Source of the DNA: Gammaproteobacteria bacterium
Lineage (GTDB): Bacteria; Pseudomonadota; Gammaproteobacteria; Pseudomonadales; Azotimanducaceae
Direction of reading: 5' to 3'
DNA: 11,724 bases
NCBI GenBank assembly: GCA_002719135.1
Contig: PBGU01000022.1
Location: 71,346-83,069, forward strand
Shown in pieces: positions 1-6,354 of this stretch. The position numbers and the translations under genes were made by a program. The notes under the pieces are model-generated. The model was not told the origin of the DNA. It searched no databases and worked only from the letters and a program-made list of their open reading frames with translations. Position 1 is the stretch's first letter; the number at the start of each line of letters is the position of its first letter.

Positions 1-242
1 TAGTTCATGAGACGTGGCCAGAATGCGACTGAAGGCCAATCCACGGTGGCTCGATATCCATGAAAAATAACTTCCCAAGGATCTTCACCTTTCCATGCAT
101 TAATCCATAAAGCCGAGTGCTCAGGGTGCGCGACCACTTCCGACATGTGGTAACAATCCGCGTAACCCATTGTCTCCAGCGCTTGTTTCAACGACAACGT
201 CCCGGTGCGTCCATACCCGACCCCAATGATGTCTAGTGGCAT
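1..242 (-). CDS. Sulfotransferase family protein (PAPS-type), N-terminal part, cut by window edge
   Basis: The first 80 residues read without a stop from an ATG at 242 and continue past base 1. The protein begins MPLDIIGVGYGRTGTLSLKQ. The GYGRTGTLSLK loop at residues 9-19 is the phosphosulfate-binding P-loop of the Sulfotransfer_4 group (PF17784), and the downstream 'YADCYHMSEVV' (about residues 27-37) is also typical of that group. Such enzymes move a sulfuryl group from PAPS to a hydroxyl or amine acceptor, but many bacterial members have no known substrate. There is no signal peptide, so it should be cytoplasmic. A GGGAG ribosome-binding site (252-256) lies 9 bases upstream and supports this start. 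The gene sits 33 bases downstream of a same-strand deazaflavin-type oxidoreductase gene, so the two are probably cotranscribed. The family call is firm; substrate and full length cannot be seen. Confidence 0.85.
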   Translation of the reverse strand, partial: MPLDIIGVGYGRTGTLSLKQALETMGYADCYHMSEVVAHPEHSALWINAWKGEDPWEVIFHGYRATVDWPSVAFWPRLMN

Positions 243-275
243 ATCAAAAAACTCCCATAGACTGCGGTTATTTGA

Positions 276-824
276 TCAAAATCCATCCTTGGACGTGTCG
301 AAGGTCTGCGATTCATCCGTCACCGTTGATGAATGCGGCGTTCTCGACAGTCGAAAAAGAGGAATGGTTCTCGAGGAAAGACGCTCCTGGTACAAGGCGT
401 AGTTGGGATACGTAGACACAGCACTTCTCCACGCTGCTGCATACGCGGAACAGTGCATTTCAGCCGCCTCATAACGCTCCCGCCGACCCTTAACTAAACA
501 AGTTACCGAACGATTTGCTCTTAGGTTTTTACACCATGCGGGTTCTCGCCTTGATCCGCCGTTTGACCCGACGACGATCAAGCCGTCATTGGTATCGACG
601 TATAGCAACGGTACTCGCCGCAGTGTTTTGCTCCGAGCGCCAACGACTTCAAGCAGCAGCATTGGGATCACGAACGAAAGGCGTATGCGACCACCCGACC
701 AGCGCATTAGCGGTCCGTCGACTGCTGCCGCGAAAACCTTGAGAAAATGACTAGCCCGCGGGTTCTTAAGCACGCCAAGCAATATTTTGGGTACTTTCAA
801 TAAACCGTATCCTGCAAGACTCAA
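276..824 (-). CDS. Nitroreductase/deazaflavin-dependent oxidoreductase family protein (Ddn/F420-type fold)
   Basis: This 182-residue reading frame resembles the F420H2-dependent quinone reductase/nitroreductase family (PF04075, Ddn-like split beta-barrel). Typical signs are LLLEVVGARSKTLRRVPLLYV at about 56-76, where most relatives have TTGRKSG..R..PLLY, and 'GSNGGSRREPAWCKNLRAN' at about 86-104, the usual SNGG....P.W..NL.AN cofactor-side motif. 'TYPNYALYQERLSSRTIPLF' near 138-157 also matches the family end. A polar tail of about 20 residues follows and looks lineage-specific. Members bind F420, flavin or haem; which one applies here cannot be read. The start is uncertain. The frame opens with TTG at 824 directly after a TGA and has no Shine-Dalgarno. 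A TTG at 800 (codon 9) has an AGGA 9 bases upstream and would give 174 residues. It is upstream of the sulfotransferase on the same strand. Confidence 0.8.
   Translation of the reverse strand: MSLAGYGLLKVPKILLGVLKNPRASHFLKVFAAAVDGPLMRWSGGRIRLSFVIPMLLLEVVGARSKTLRRVPLLYVDTNDGLIVVGSNGGSRREPAWCKNLRANRSVTCLVKGRRERYEAAEMHCSAYAAAWRSAVSTYPNYALYQERLSSRTIPLFRLSRTPHSSTVTDESQTFDTSKDGF
810..815 (-). promoter_or_regulatory. Candidate ribosome-binding site favouring the internal TTG start of the deazaflavin-type gene
   Basis: The minus strand reads GCAGGA here, 9 bases before a TTG at 800-798. The first TTG of the frame (824-822) has nothing resembling a Shine-Dalgarno. This argues for translation from codon 9, giving a 174-residue protein. 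It rests on a short match only. Confidence 0.35.
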
Positions 825-829
825 TCAGT

Positions 830-859
830 AGAATAAGGGTTTCCACGTTAAACGCTCAA
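830..859 (-). promoter_or_regulatory. Candidate sigma70-type promoter for the oxidoreductase-sulfotransferase pair
   Basis: On the minus strand TTGAGC (859-854) and TATTCT (835-830) are separated by 18 bases, each matching 4 of 6 consensus positions. Transcription would start near 823, on top of the first TTG of the frame, which again favours the start at 800. This was found by eye in AT-rich intergenic DNA, so chance is a real alternative. Confidence 0.3.
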
Positions 860-938
860 TGCGTTTTCGGCTAATCCTCTCCTCACATAGTCCACCGACC
901 CACCGGGTAAAGCCTGTTGCTGGTGTGACTTTTTCGAG

Positions 939-956
939 CATGCGCTTATCATGCGC
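939..956 (+). repeat. Direct repeat CATGCGC x2 upstream of the TonB receptor gene
   Basis: CATGCGC occurs at 939-945 and again at 950-956, starting 11 bases apart, about one helical turn, with TTAT between them. The pair lies 30-47 bases before the receptor ATG. A weak plus-strand promoter can be drawn with TTATCA (946-951) and TAAATT (970-975), so the repeat would overlap the -35 region. Phased half-sites of this kind can bind a regulator. No known operator is recognised, and it does not look like a Fur box. Confidence 0.35.
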
Positions 957-985
957 CGAGTCCACGTTGTAAATTATCTGCCCAC

Positions 986-3028
986 ATGAAGCGAATACTG
1001 AGACTGGGTTTTCTAACGTCGGTGCTCGCGTTCCCAACGGCGGGCGCCGATGAACTAGAAGAGATTATCGTCCGTGCGGAAGCTTCCGTCGTCGCGTCGA
1101 CCGAAACCGCCGGCAGCGGCTCCACCGTGAACGCTGAAACTCTGAAACTCGTGCGCGCCAACCACGTCCACGAAGCGCTCGTCCGGATCCCCGGGGTGTG
1201 GGTTTCTAGAGGCTCCGGCCAAGAACACCTGACTGCCATTCGATCCGGCGTCCTCACGGGTCCAGGCGCTTGCGGTGGATTCCTTTTCTTGGAAGACGGC
1301 ATTCCGATCAGGCCTGCTGGATTCTGCAACGTCAACAACCTTTTCGAGATCAATAGTGAACAAGCGTCAGCACTCGAAGTGGTCCGAGGGCCAGCGAGTG
1401 CGCGGTTCGGCGGCAACGCGCTGCATGGTGTGATTAACTCGATTTCTTTCACCCGCAACGAATCGACCCAAGCCGCAGTAGAAATCGGTCCCTACGAGTA
1501 CCTACAAGGTCGTTTCGCCGCGGGGTCAGACGGCTTTCAACTCAATGCAAATGGAAGCCGAAGCGACGGTTACCGCGACGATACCGGTTACGACCAATAC
1601 AAAGTCACGTCCAACCTATCGACCAATCACGGGAAATGGAAAGCCGTTCATACGCTCTCCGCAACACGCTTGAATCAAGAGACGGGGGGTTACGTAAAAG
1701 GCGAGCTCGCGTACGAAGACGCAACGATAAGACGCACCAACCCCAACCCCGAGGCCTATCGTGATGCGACTTCATTGAGGATCGCGAGCCACTGGAATCT
1801 CGACCAGAATGATCGGAACTGGTCGGTGGCTCCCTATCTACGTCGATCGGACATGGAATTTCGACAGCATTTCCTCCCGGGGAAGCCGTTGGAGAGCAAT
1901 GATCAGACAAGTTTTGGCGCCCTCACCCGTATGAAAGGCTCAACCACGAACTCCCGTTGGTTACTAGGTGCTCAGGTCGAGACCATGCGTGGTGCGCTGT
2001 CGGAACAACAGAACCAACCGACGACCGGATCCGCATATTTGGTAGGGACCCGACCGGAGGGCACGCATTACGACTACGAGATATCGAGTTTTTTGATGGC
2101 GGCTTTCTACGACATTGGTTGGGAAATCGCAGAAAACGTCGAACTCATTCACAGCATGCGATTGGAGCGTCTTAACTACGATTACGACAATCGACACCTC
2201 GATGGGAACAGTCGCGATGATGGCACCGCGTGCGGATTTGGGGGCTGTCTGTACACCCGCCCCGCCGATCGCGAAGATGATTTTACCGATGTCGCCGGAC
2301 GCATTGGTATCGAATGGGAGGCCAAACCGAGGTTAAAACTCTACGCCTTGATCGGACGCGGTTTCAGACCACCGCAAGCGACCGAACTTTATCGCCTTCA
2401 GAGCGGCCAAACGGTTGCAAGTCTGGCGAGCGAGTCACTACGCTCTCTCGAAGTTGGGATCAACGCGACAAAAGGTCGGTTCGATGTTGATGTCAGTACC
2501 TATCTCGAACGCACTAACAGCCTGATCTTCCGCGACGCCGACGGTTACAACGTTAGCGATGGGGAAACGCGATCTAGCGGCATCGAAACGGATTTCGCGT
2601 TTCACCCAAACGACATCCATACTCTCGCGCTCGTCGCGACCTATGCTCGACACCGATACGATTTCACACGAGATGCCTCACGCGGTGAGACGATTATCTC
2701 TGGCAACGACGTTGATACTGCCCCTACGTGGTTGGCGAGCGCGCATTGGCGGGCCCGGTTCACGGAACGCACCACCTTCGAATTTGAACTCAGTCACATC
2801 GGACCGCACTTCATCAATGCAGCGAACACCGCCAAATATTCGGGACACACCTTGCTCAACTGGCGCGGCAACTGGGAGCTTTCCAACAAGGTCCGTTTAT
2901 TCGCGCGAATGATCAATTTACTCGACAAGGAATACGCTGACCGCGCGGATTACGCCTTTGGGAGTTATCGATATTTCCCAGGTCTACCGCGGCAGTTTTA
3001 CCTAGGCGCGGAGCTCGAGTTCAACTGA
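986..3028 (+). CDS. TonB-dependent outer-membrane receptor
   Basis: This 680-residue protein is a TonB-dependent receptor that takes up a ligand across the outer membrane using energy passed from TonB-ExbBD. Residues 1-21 form a signal peptide (basic MKRILRLG start, hydrophobic core, likely cut after AGA). A TonB-box-like EEIIVRA follows at about 25-31. The plug domain spans about 45-155 with IPGVWVSRG, FLEDGIPIRPAGF, and EVVRGPASARFGGNALHGVI at 131-150. The rest is a beta-barrel, with GRGFRPPQATELYR and, near the C terminus, NLLDKEYADRADYAFGSYRY-type motifs. The protein has exactly four cysteines, in two close pairs: C96/C114 in the plug and C416/C421 in a barrel loop, suggesting periplasm-formed disulfides. 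It ends EFN, so the usual terminal aromatic is one residue in from the end. There is no clear Shine-Dalgarno before the ATG. It lies 71 bases upstream of a lactonase gene. The ligand is unknown. Confidence 0.93.
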   Translation: MKRILRLGFLTSVLAFPTAGADELEEIIVRAEASVVASTETAGSGSTVNAETLKLVRANHVHEALVRIPGVWVSRGSGQEHLTAIRSGVLTGPGACGGFLFLEDGIPIRPAGFCNVNNLFEINSEQASALEVVRGPASARFGGNALHGVINSISFTRNESTQAAVEIGPYEYLQGRFAAGSDGFQLNANGSRSDGYRDDTGYDQYKVTSNLSTNHGKWKAVHTLSATRLNQETGGYVKGELAYEDATIRRTNPNPEAYRDATSLRIASHWNLDQNDRNWSVAPYLRRSDMEFRQHFLPGKPLESNDQTSFGALTRMKGSTTNSRWLLGAQVETMRGALSEQQNQPTTGSAYLVGTRPEGTHYDYEISSFLMAAFYDIGWEIAENVELIHSMRLERLNYDYDNRHLDGNSRDDGTACGFGGCLYTRPADREDDFTDVAGRIGIEWEAKPRLKLYALIGRGFRPPQATELYRLQSGQTVASLASESLRSLEVGINATKGRFDVDVSTYLERTNSLIFRDADGYNVSDGETRSSGIETDFAFHPNDIHTLALVATYARHRYDFTRDASRGETIISGNDVDTAPTWLASAHWRARFTERTTFEFELSHIGPHFINAANTAKYSGHTLLNWRGNWELSNKVRLFARMINLLDKEYADRADYAFGSYRYFPGLPRQFYLGAELEFN

Positions 3029-3047
3029 TCAACGTTGCGAAACCCCG

Positions 3048-3095
3048 TGGCGCTGCCTGCATCAGAGTGTGATCCGACCATCCGGCGAAGCGCCA
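3048..3095 (+). promoter_or_regulatory. Long-loop inverted repeat between receptor stop and lactonase start
   Basis: TGGCGCT at 3048-3054 is perfectly complementary to AGCGCCA at 3089-3095, with 34 bases between. The second arm ends 4 bases before the lactonase GTG and covers the place where a ribosome-binding site would sit. No T-tract follows, so it is not an intrinsic terminator. It could be an RNA stem that controls lactonase translation, or chance. Confidence 0.3.
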
Positions 3096-3099
3096 GTCC

Positions 3100-4107
3100 G
3101 TGACGGTTCATCGTCTTCTCATTGGCACTTATACGCAGGGCGATGCGACGGGCATTTACTGGGCCACGTTCAACGATAAGGACGGCCATTTCGCGTGCAT
3201 GGAACTTGCTATCGAATCCGAGAGCCCTGCTTTTCTTTGTCGTATCGACAATCATGTTTACGCAGTCAACGAAGCAGTGGAAGGTGGTGTTTCCGCTTTC
3301 GAACTTCGCGCGGACACACTACGTTTCATTAATCGCCAATCGTCGTTGGGTTCTTTGCCTTGTCATATTACGGCCAGCCTTCATTGGATCGCGGTCGCGA
3401 ACTATGGAAGCGGCAGCGTCGCCGTCTTTCGGCGTGAGTCCGACGGCGCCATTGGCCAAAAAACAAGCTACGTCGCGCATGAAGGAAGCGGACCGGTCAG
3501 TGACCGACAACGGTGCGCGCACGCCCATGAAGTACACCTGGTATCCGACACCGAGTTAATGGTTCCGGATCTTGGCGCAGATCGCGTGTACCACTACCGG
3601 ATTAACCCGCGCGGAGTGTTGAATATCGATCCGTCGACAACGTCCGTTAAACCCGGGTCAGGACCCCGCCACATCGTTGCCCATCCCCAACAACCCCTCA
3701 ACTATTTACTCAACGAACTGAGCAACACCATCGCCGTCTTAAACCGCAACGATGTCCGCCACGACCAAGAGTTCGTCAGTACACTTCCCGATGACTATGG
3801 TGGACCGAGTACAACCGCAGAAATTCAGTTGAGTGATGACGGTCGATTCATCTATGCATCAAATCGTGGTCACGACTCGGTAGTCACGATGGCTCTAGAC
3901 GATCGCGGTTTACCTTGTGAACCGTCTTGGGTTCCCACGCACGGAGAACACCCGCGCTTTTTCTGTTTCGACCCGACACGAAAGTGGCTCTTGGCCGCGA
4001 ACCAACAATCAGACAACGTCGCAGTTTATCCCGTTGTCGACGGTCGCCCCACGGAGGTTGTACGGATAGCAGCTGTCCCGACTCCGACTTGTCTACTATT
4101 TATCTAA
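3100..4107 (+). CDS. Lactonase family protein (6-phosphogluconolactonase-like beta-propeller)
   Basis: This 335-residue protein belongs to the Lactonase family (PF10282), seven-bladed propellers related to E. coli Pgl that hydrolyse sugar lactones such as 6-phosphogluconolactone. Visible family motifs are LIGTYTQGDATGIY near the start, VANYGSGSVAVF, HAHEVHL, GSGPRHI at 186-192, and ASNRGHDS at 253-260. Length is normal for the family and there is no signal peptide, so it should act in the cytoplasm. The GTG at 3100 is the only credible start: the frame is closed by a TGA at 3070-3072 and no other start lies between. No Shine-Dalgarno is visible. It is downstream of the TonB receptor and probably cotranscribed with it, and convergent with the amidohydrolase gene. 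Without a nearby glucose-6-phosphate dehydrogenase gene, the substrate may be another lactone. Confidence 0.87.
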   Translation: MTVHRLLIGTYTQGDATGIYWATFNDKDGHFACMELAIESESPAFLCRIDNHVYAVNEAVEGGVSAFELRADTLRFINRQSSLGSLPCHITASLHWIAVANYGSGSVAVFRRESDGAIGQKTSYVAHEGSGPVSDRQRCAHAHEVHLVSDTELMVPDLGADRVYHYRINPRGVLNIDPSTTSVKPGSGPRHIVAHPQQPLNYLLNELSNTIAVLNRNDVRHDQEFVSTLPDDYGGPSTTAEIQLSDDGRFIYASNRGHDSVVTMALDDRGLPCEPSWVPTHGEHPRFFCFDPTRKWLLAANQQSDNVAVYPVVDGRPTEVVRIAAVPTPTCLLFI

Positions 4108-4140
4108 TGTGCTCGGCTTCTAAGACGTTTCCCACACGAT

Positions 4141-5142
4141 TCATACAGTAACCGTATAGATCCGCGCCGCAGTGTCATGAAATAGATCCGACTTTTCGTC
4201 GGCCGAAAATTCGGCCGCAATACGTTTGAACGAGTTCCACAACACGTTGTACGAGCAACTCGCTTTGTCCACCGGAAAATTACTTTCGAACATGCACCGA
4301 TCTGCTCCGAATACTTCGATCATATGAAAATAGTAATCTCGCGTGGTTGATTCCAACGCTTCCGACGATGCCGGTTCAGCCGCCTTATGGAACCCAAATC
4401 CATTGATCGGCATAACCAATCCCCCCAACTTGGCAACAACGTTTTCACATCGCGCGAGCTCAGTCACCGCCCGTTTCCATGATGAAAAGATTTCATCGCG
4501 CTTGCCCTGATAGGGACCGATGCCCAATGGACCGCCAAAATGATCAAAAACGATGGGTTGTTCCGGGAACTCACGAGCGAGGGCGGTAAGTTCGTCGATC
4601 TGCAAATGGTACAACCACGCGTCAAAGGTCAGATTGCGCTTTCCCAATTCCGCGAACCCTTCGCGAAAAATCTTGTCCCCGAGGAGCTTCTCTGATGGGG
4701 ACGTGTGTGAATTGCGGACATCGTCGCTGGCATCCCAACCCGTTGCATGTCGAATGCCACGAAACCGCCCGCTTGCGTCCATATGCGCGTCCAAAACATC
4801 GCCAACGGCAGTCCCCATCGACAAATCCGCAAAACCAATGATCGATGCGCACGCGCTTGTTTCACCGTATAGCCCGCTAGCGCTCATCGCCGCGATGCCG
4901 TTGACAAACTCCGTCTCACCCACTGGCCTAAAAGCTTCTGGCCCTGCAGCCCTATACATCGCACCACATTCCATGAAAACGGTTGAAACCACATTGTGTC
5001 CGCTGTTGGTATCTTCGAGTAGCTCGTCGAGTAGGTAACGACTTTCGGGATAATCCCAAAGATGATGGTGGGGATCACAGATCGGGAGGTCTGGTTCAAG
5101 CGTTTCCTCAACGACCTGATCTAACCATGCTCGTCGGTCCAT
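4141..5142 (-). CDS. Amidohydro_2 family metal-dependent hydrolase (lactonase/decarboxylase-like)
   Basis: This 333-residue protein belongs to the Amidohydro_2 family (PF04909), TIM-barrel enzymes that include 2-pyrone-4,6-dicarboxylate lactonase, L-fuconolactonase and several aromatic-acid decarboxylases. Motifs in order are DPHHHLWD at 23-30 (metal-binding H-x-H), FRGIRH at 127-132, AWLYHLQ at 175-181, DHFGGP at 200-205, KLGGL at 238-242 and MFESNFPVDK at 284-293. The last motif replaces the SDWP seen in many relatives but is known in one proteobacterial subgroup. No signal peptide is present. A strong AGGAGG Shine-Dalgarno (5149-5154) sits 6 bases before the ATG. The gene begins 37 bases after the class III alcohol dehydrogenase on the same strand, indicating an operon. 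The substrate is probably a lactone or cyclic acid, but this is inferred from family only. Confidence 0.88.
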   Translation of the reverse strand: MDRRAWLDQVVEETLEPDLPICDPHHHLWDYPESRYLLDELLEDTNSGHNVVSTVFMECGAMYRAAGPEAFRPVGETEFVNGIAAMSASGLYGETSACASIIGFADLSMGTAVGDVLDAHMDASGRFRGIRHATGWDASDDVRNSHTSPSEKLLGDKIFREGFAELGKRNLTFDAWLYHLQIDELTALAREFPEQPIVFDHFGGPLGIGPYQGKRDEIFSSWKRAVTELARCENVVAKLGGLVMPINGFGFHKAAEPASSEALESTTRDYYFHMIEVFGADRCMFESNFPVDKASCSYNVLWNSFKRIAAEFSADEKSDLFHDTAARIYTVTV

Positions 5143-5148
5143 AAAATT

Positions 5149-5154
5149 CCTCCT
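5149..5154 (-). promoter_or_regulatory. Strong Shine-Dalgarno of the amidohydrolase gene
   Basis: The minus strand reads AGGAGG, a full match to the anti-Shine-Dalgarno core, 6 bases before the ATG at 5142. It fixes that start and shows that the second gene of the pair is independently well translated. Confidence 0.8.
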
Positions 5155-5179
5155 CGAAATATAAGCTTGGAAAAATCAG

Positions 5180-6289
5180 TTAAGAGAATGTCACCACCGA
5201 TCGAATTGATTTGCCTTCGTGCATCAAATCAAACGCATTATTTATGTCATCCAAAGGCATCGTGTGGGTAATCAAATCATCAATATTAATCTTGCCGTCC
5301 ATGTACCAATCAACAATGCCTGGCACGTCGGTCCGTCCCCGCGCACCTCCAAATGCCGTACCGCGCCATACGCGGCCCGTGACCAACTGGAAAGGTCTCG
5401 TTGAAATCTCCTCACCCGAAGCCGCGACGCCAATGATGATGCTTTCACCCCATCCCTTGTGACAGCACTCGAGGGCTTGGCGCATGACTTCAACGTTACC
5501 GATGCACTCGAAAGAATAATCCACACCGCCGTTAGTAAGGTCGACGATGGATCCGACCACGTCACCCGCATCCGTCGGATTGATGAAATCCGTCATGCCA
5601 AATTTTTCTGCAAGCGAACGCTTTTCGGCGTTAACGTCGATTCCGATAATACGATCCGCGCCCACAATCCGTGCTCCTTGAATGACGTTAAGACCAATAC
5701 CTCCGAGCCCGAACACGGCAACGCTGGATCCCGGTTCGACTTTCGCCGTATTCATGACGGCCCCGAGCCCCGTGGTGACTCCACATCCGATGTAACAAAC
5801 CTTGTCGAAGGGCGCATCTTCGCGGATTCGAGCAACGGCGATTTCCGGTAGCACCGTGTAATTCGAAAAAGTTGACGTCCCCATGTAGTGGAACAGCCTT
5901 TCACCGTCGCGGGAAAAACGCGACGTTCCATCCGGCATGAGTCCCTGACCCTGCGTCTCGCGAATGGCACCGCACAGGTTTGTTTTTCCGGATCGACAGA
6001 ATTCACACTGTCTGCACTCGGGGGTGTACAGCGGTATAACATGATCGCCTTTGGCCACGCTGGTCACGCCGGATCCGGTGTCGACCACTATACCCGCGCC
6101 CTCGTGCCCCATGATGGAAGGGAACAACCCTTCGGGATCAGCTCCTGACAATGTATAGGCATCGGTGTGACAGATGCCAGTCGCCTTAATTTCAACAAGC
6201 ACCTCACCGGGTCCCGGCCCTTCAAGTCGCACCGTCTCGACCGACAAAGGTTTCCCTGCCTCATTGGCTACTGCCGCACGTACGTCCAT
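5180..6289 (-). CDS. S-(hydroxymethyl)glutathione dehydrogenase / class III alcohol dehydrogenase
   Basis: This zinc-dependent medium-chain dehydrogenase oxidises S-hydroxymethyl-glutathione, formed from formaldehyde and glutathione, to S-formylglutathione with NAD+. It may also reduce S-nitrosoglutathione. From the start at 6289 (MDVRAAVA) it has 369 residues, the usual family size. Catalytic-zinc ligands are C40, H62 and C169 (ATGICHTDAYT, GHEGAG, IGCGVTTG). Structural-zinc cysteines are C92, C95, C98 and C106. GLGGIG at 194-199 is the NAD-binding turn. R110 (CGAIRETQG) matches the arginine that marks glutathione-dependent members. The frame stays open up to 6370, but the extra 27 residues match nothing in the family and would overlap the divergent transporter start. 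A GGGAG (6298-6302) lies 8 bases before the chosen ATG. The gene leads the operon with the amidohydrolase. The usual partner S-formylglutathione hydrolase is not in view. Confidence 0.95.
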   Translation of the reverse strand: MDVRAAVANEAGKPLSVETVRLEGPGPGEVLVEIKATGICHTDAYTLSGADPEGLFPSIMGHEGAGIVVDTGSGVTSVAKGDHVIPLYTPECRQCEFCRSGKTNLCGAIRETQGQGLMPDGTSRFSRDGERLFHYMGTSTFSNYTVLPEIAVARIREDAPFDKVCYIGCGVTTGLGAVMNTAKVEPGSSVAVFGLGGIGLNVIQGARIVGADRIIGIDVNAEKRSLAEKFGMTDFINPTDAGDVVGSIVDLTNGGVDYSFECIGNVEVMRQALECCHKGWGESIIIGVAASGEEISTRPFQLVTGRVWRGTAFGGARGRTDVPGIVDWYMDGKINIDDLITHTMPLDDINNAFDLMHEGKSIRSVVTFS

Positions 6290-6354
6290 AGCTACCACTC
6301 CCACACAAAGCGCCCTCGAGGCTACAATGCCGGCCCGCCATCGAGCAAGAACCG
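6290..6354. promoter_or_regulatory. Divergent promoter region between the dehydrogenase and the SulP transporter
   Basis: These 65 bases must hold the start signals for both divergent operons. On the plus strand TACAAT at 6323-6328 matches 5 of 6 bases of a -10 box and would start transcription about 20 bases before the SulP ATG, but the matching -35 position (6300-6305) is poor. The 8-base palindrome CCTCGAGG at 6314-6321 lies just upstream, a natural place for a regulator acting on both directions. No specific binding site is recognised. Confidence 0.4.

Noticed and set aside
825..1037. Minus-strand 70-codon frame in the same phase as the deazaflavin-type gene, ending at the TGA just before it, as if the gene were longer and interrupted.
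   Set aside because: Its sequence has no resemblance to the N terminus of the family, and it overlaps the well-supported signal peptide of the TonB receptor on the other strand. The downstream protein is already complete for its family.
949..1458. Minus-strand 169-codon frame inside the TonB receptor gene.
   Set aside because: It is antisense to the conserved plug domain, has low-complexity serine-rich composition and no recognisable family. It is best explained as a shadow of the receptor's codon use.
3122..3559. Plus-strand 145-codon frame inside the lactonase gene.
   Set aside because: The lactonase frame carries clear family motifs through the same bases, and this frame has an atypical basic composition and no homology I can recognise.
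4108..4140. Bidirectional terminator between the convergent lactonase and amidohydrolase genes.
   Set aside because: I looked for a stem with a T-tract on either strand and found none; only scattered short GTG/CAC pairings.
4553..5038. Plus-strand 161-codon frame opposite the amidohydrolase gene, ending in a serine run.
   Set aside because: It mirrors the conserved minus-strand coding sequence; the serine run is the reverse of Leu-Leu-Glu-Asp codons there. No start signal or family was seen.
5459..5851. Plus-strand 130-codon frame opposite the class III alcohol dehydrogenase.
   Set aside because: The minus strand encodes a highly conserved enzyme across this span, and the antisense frame matches no family.
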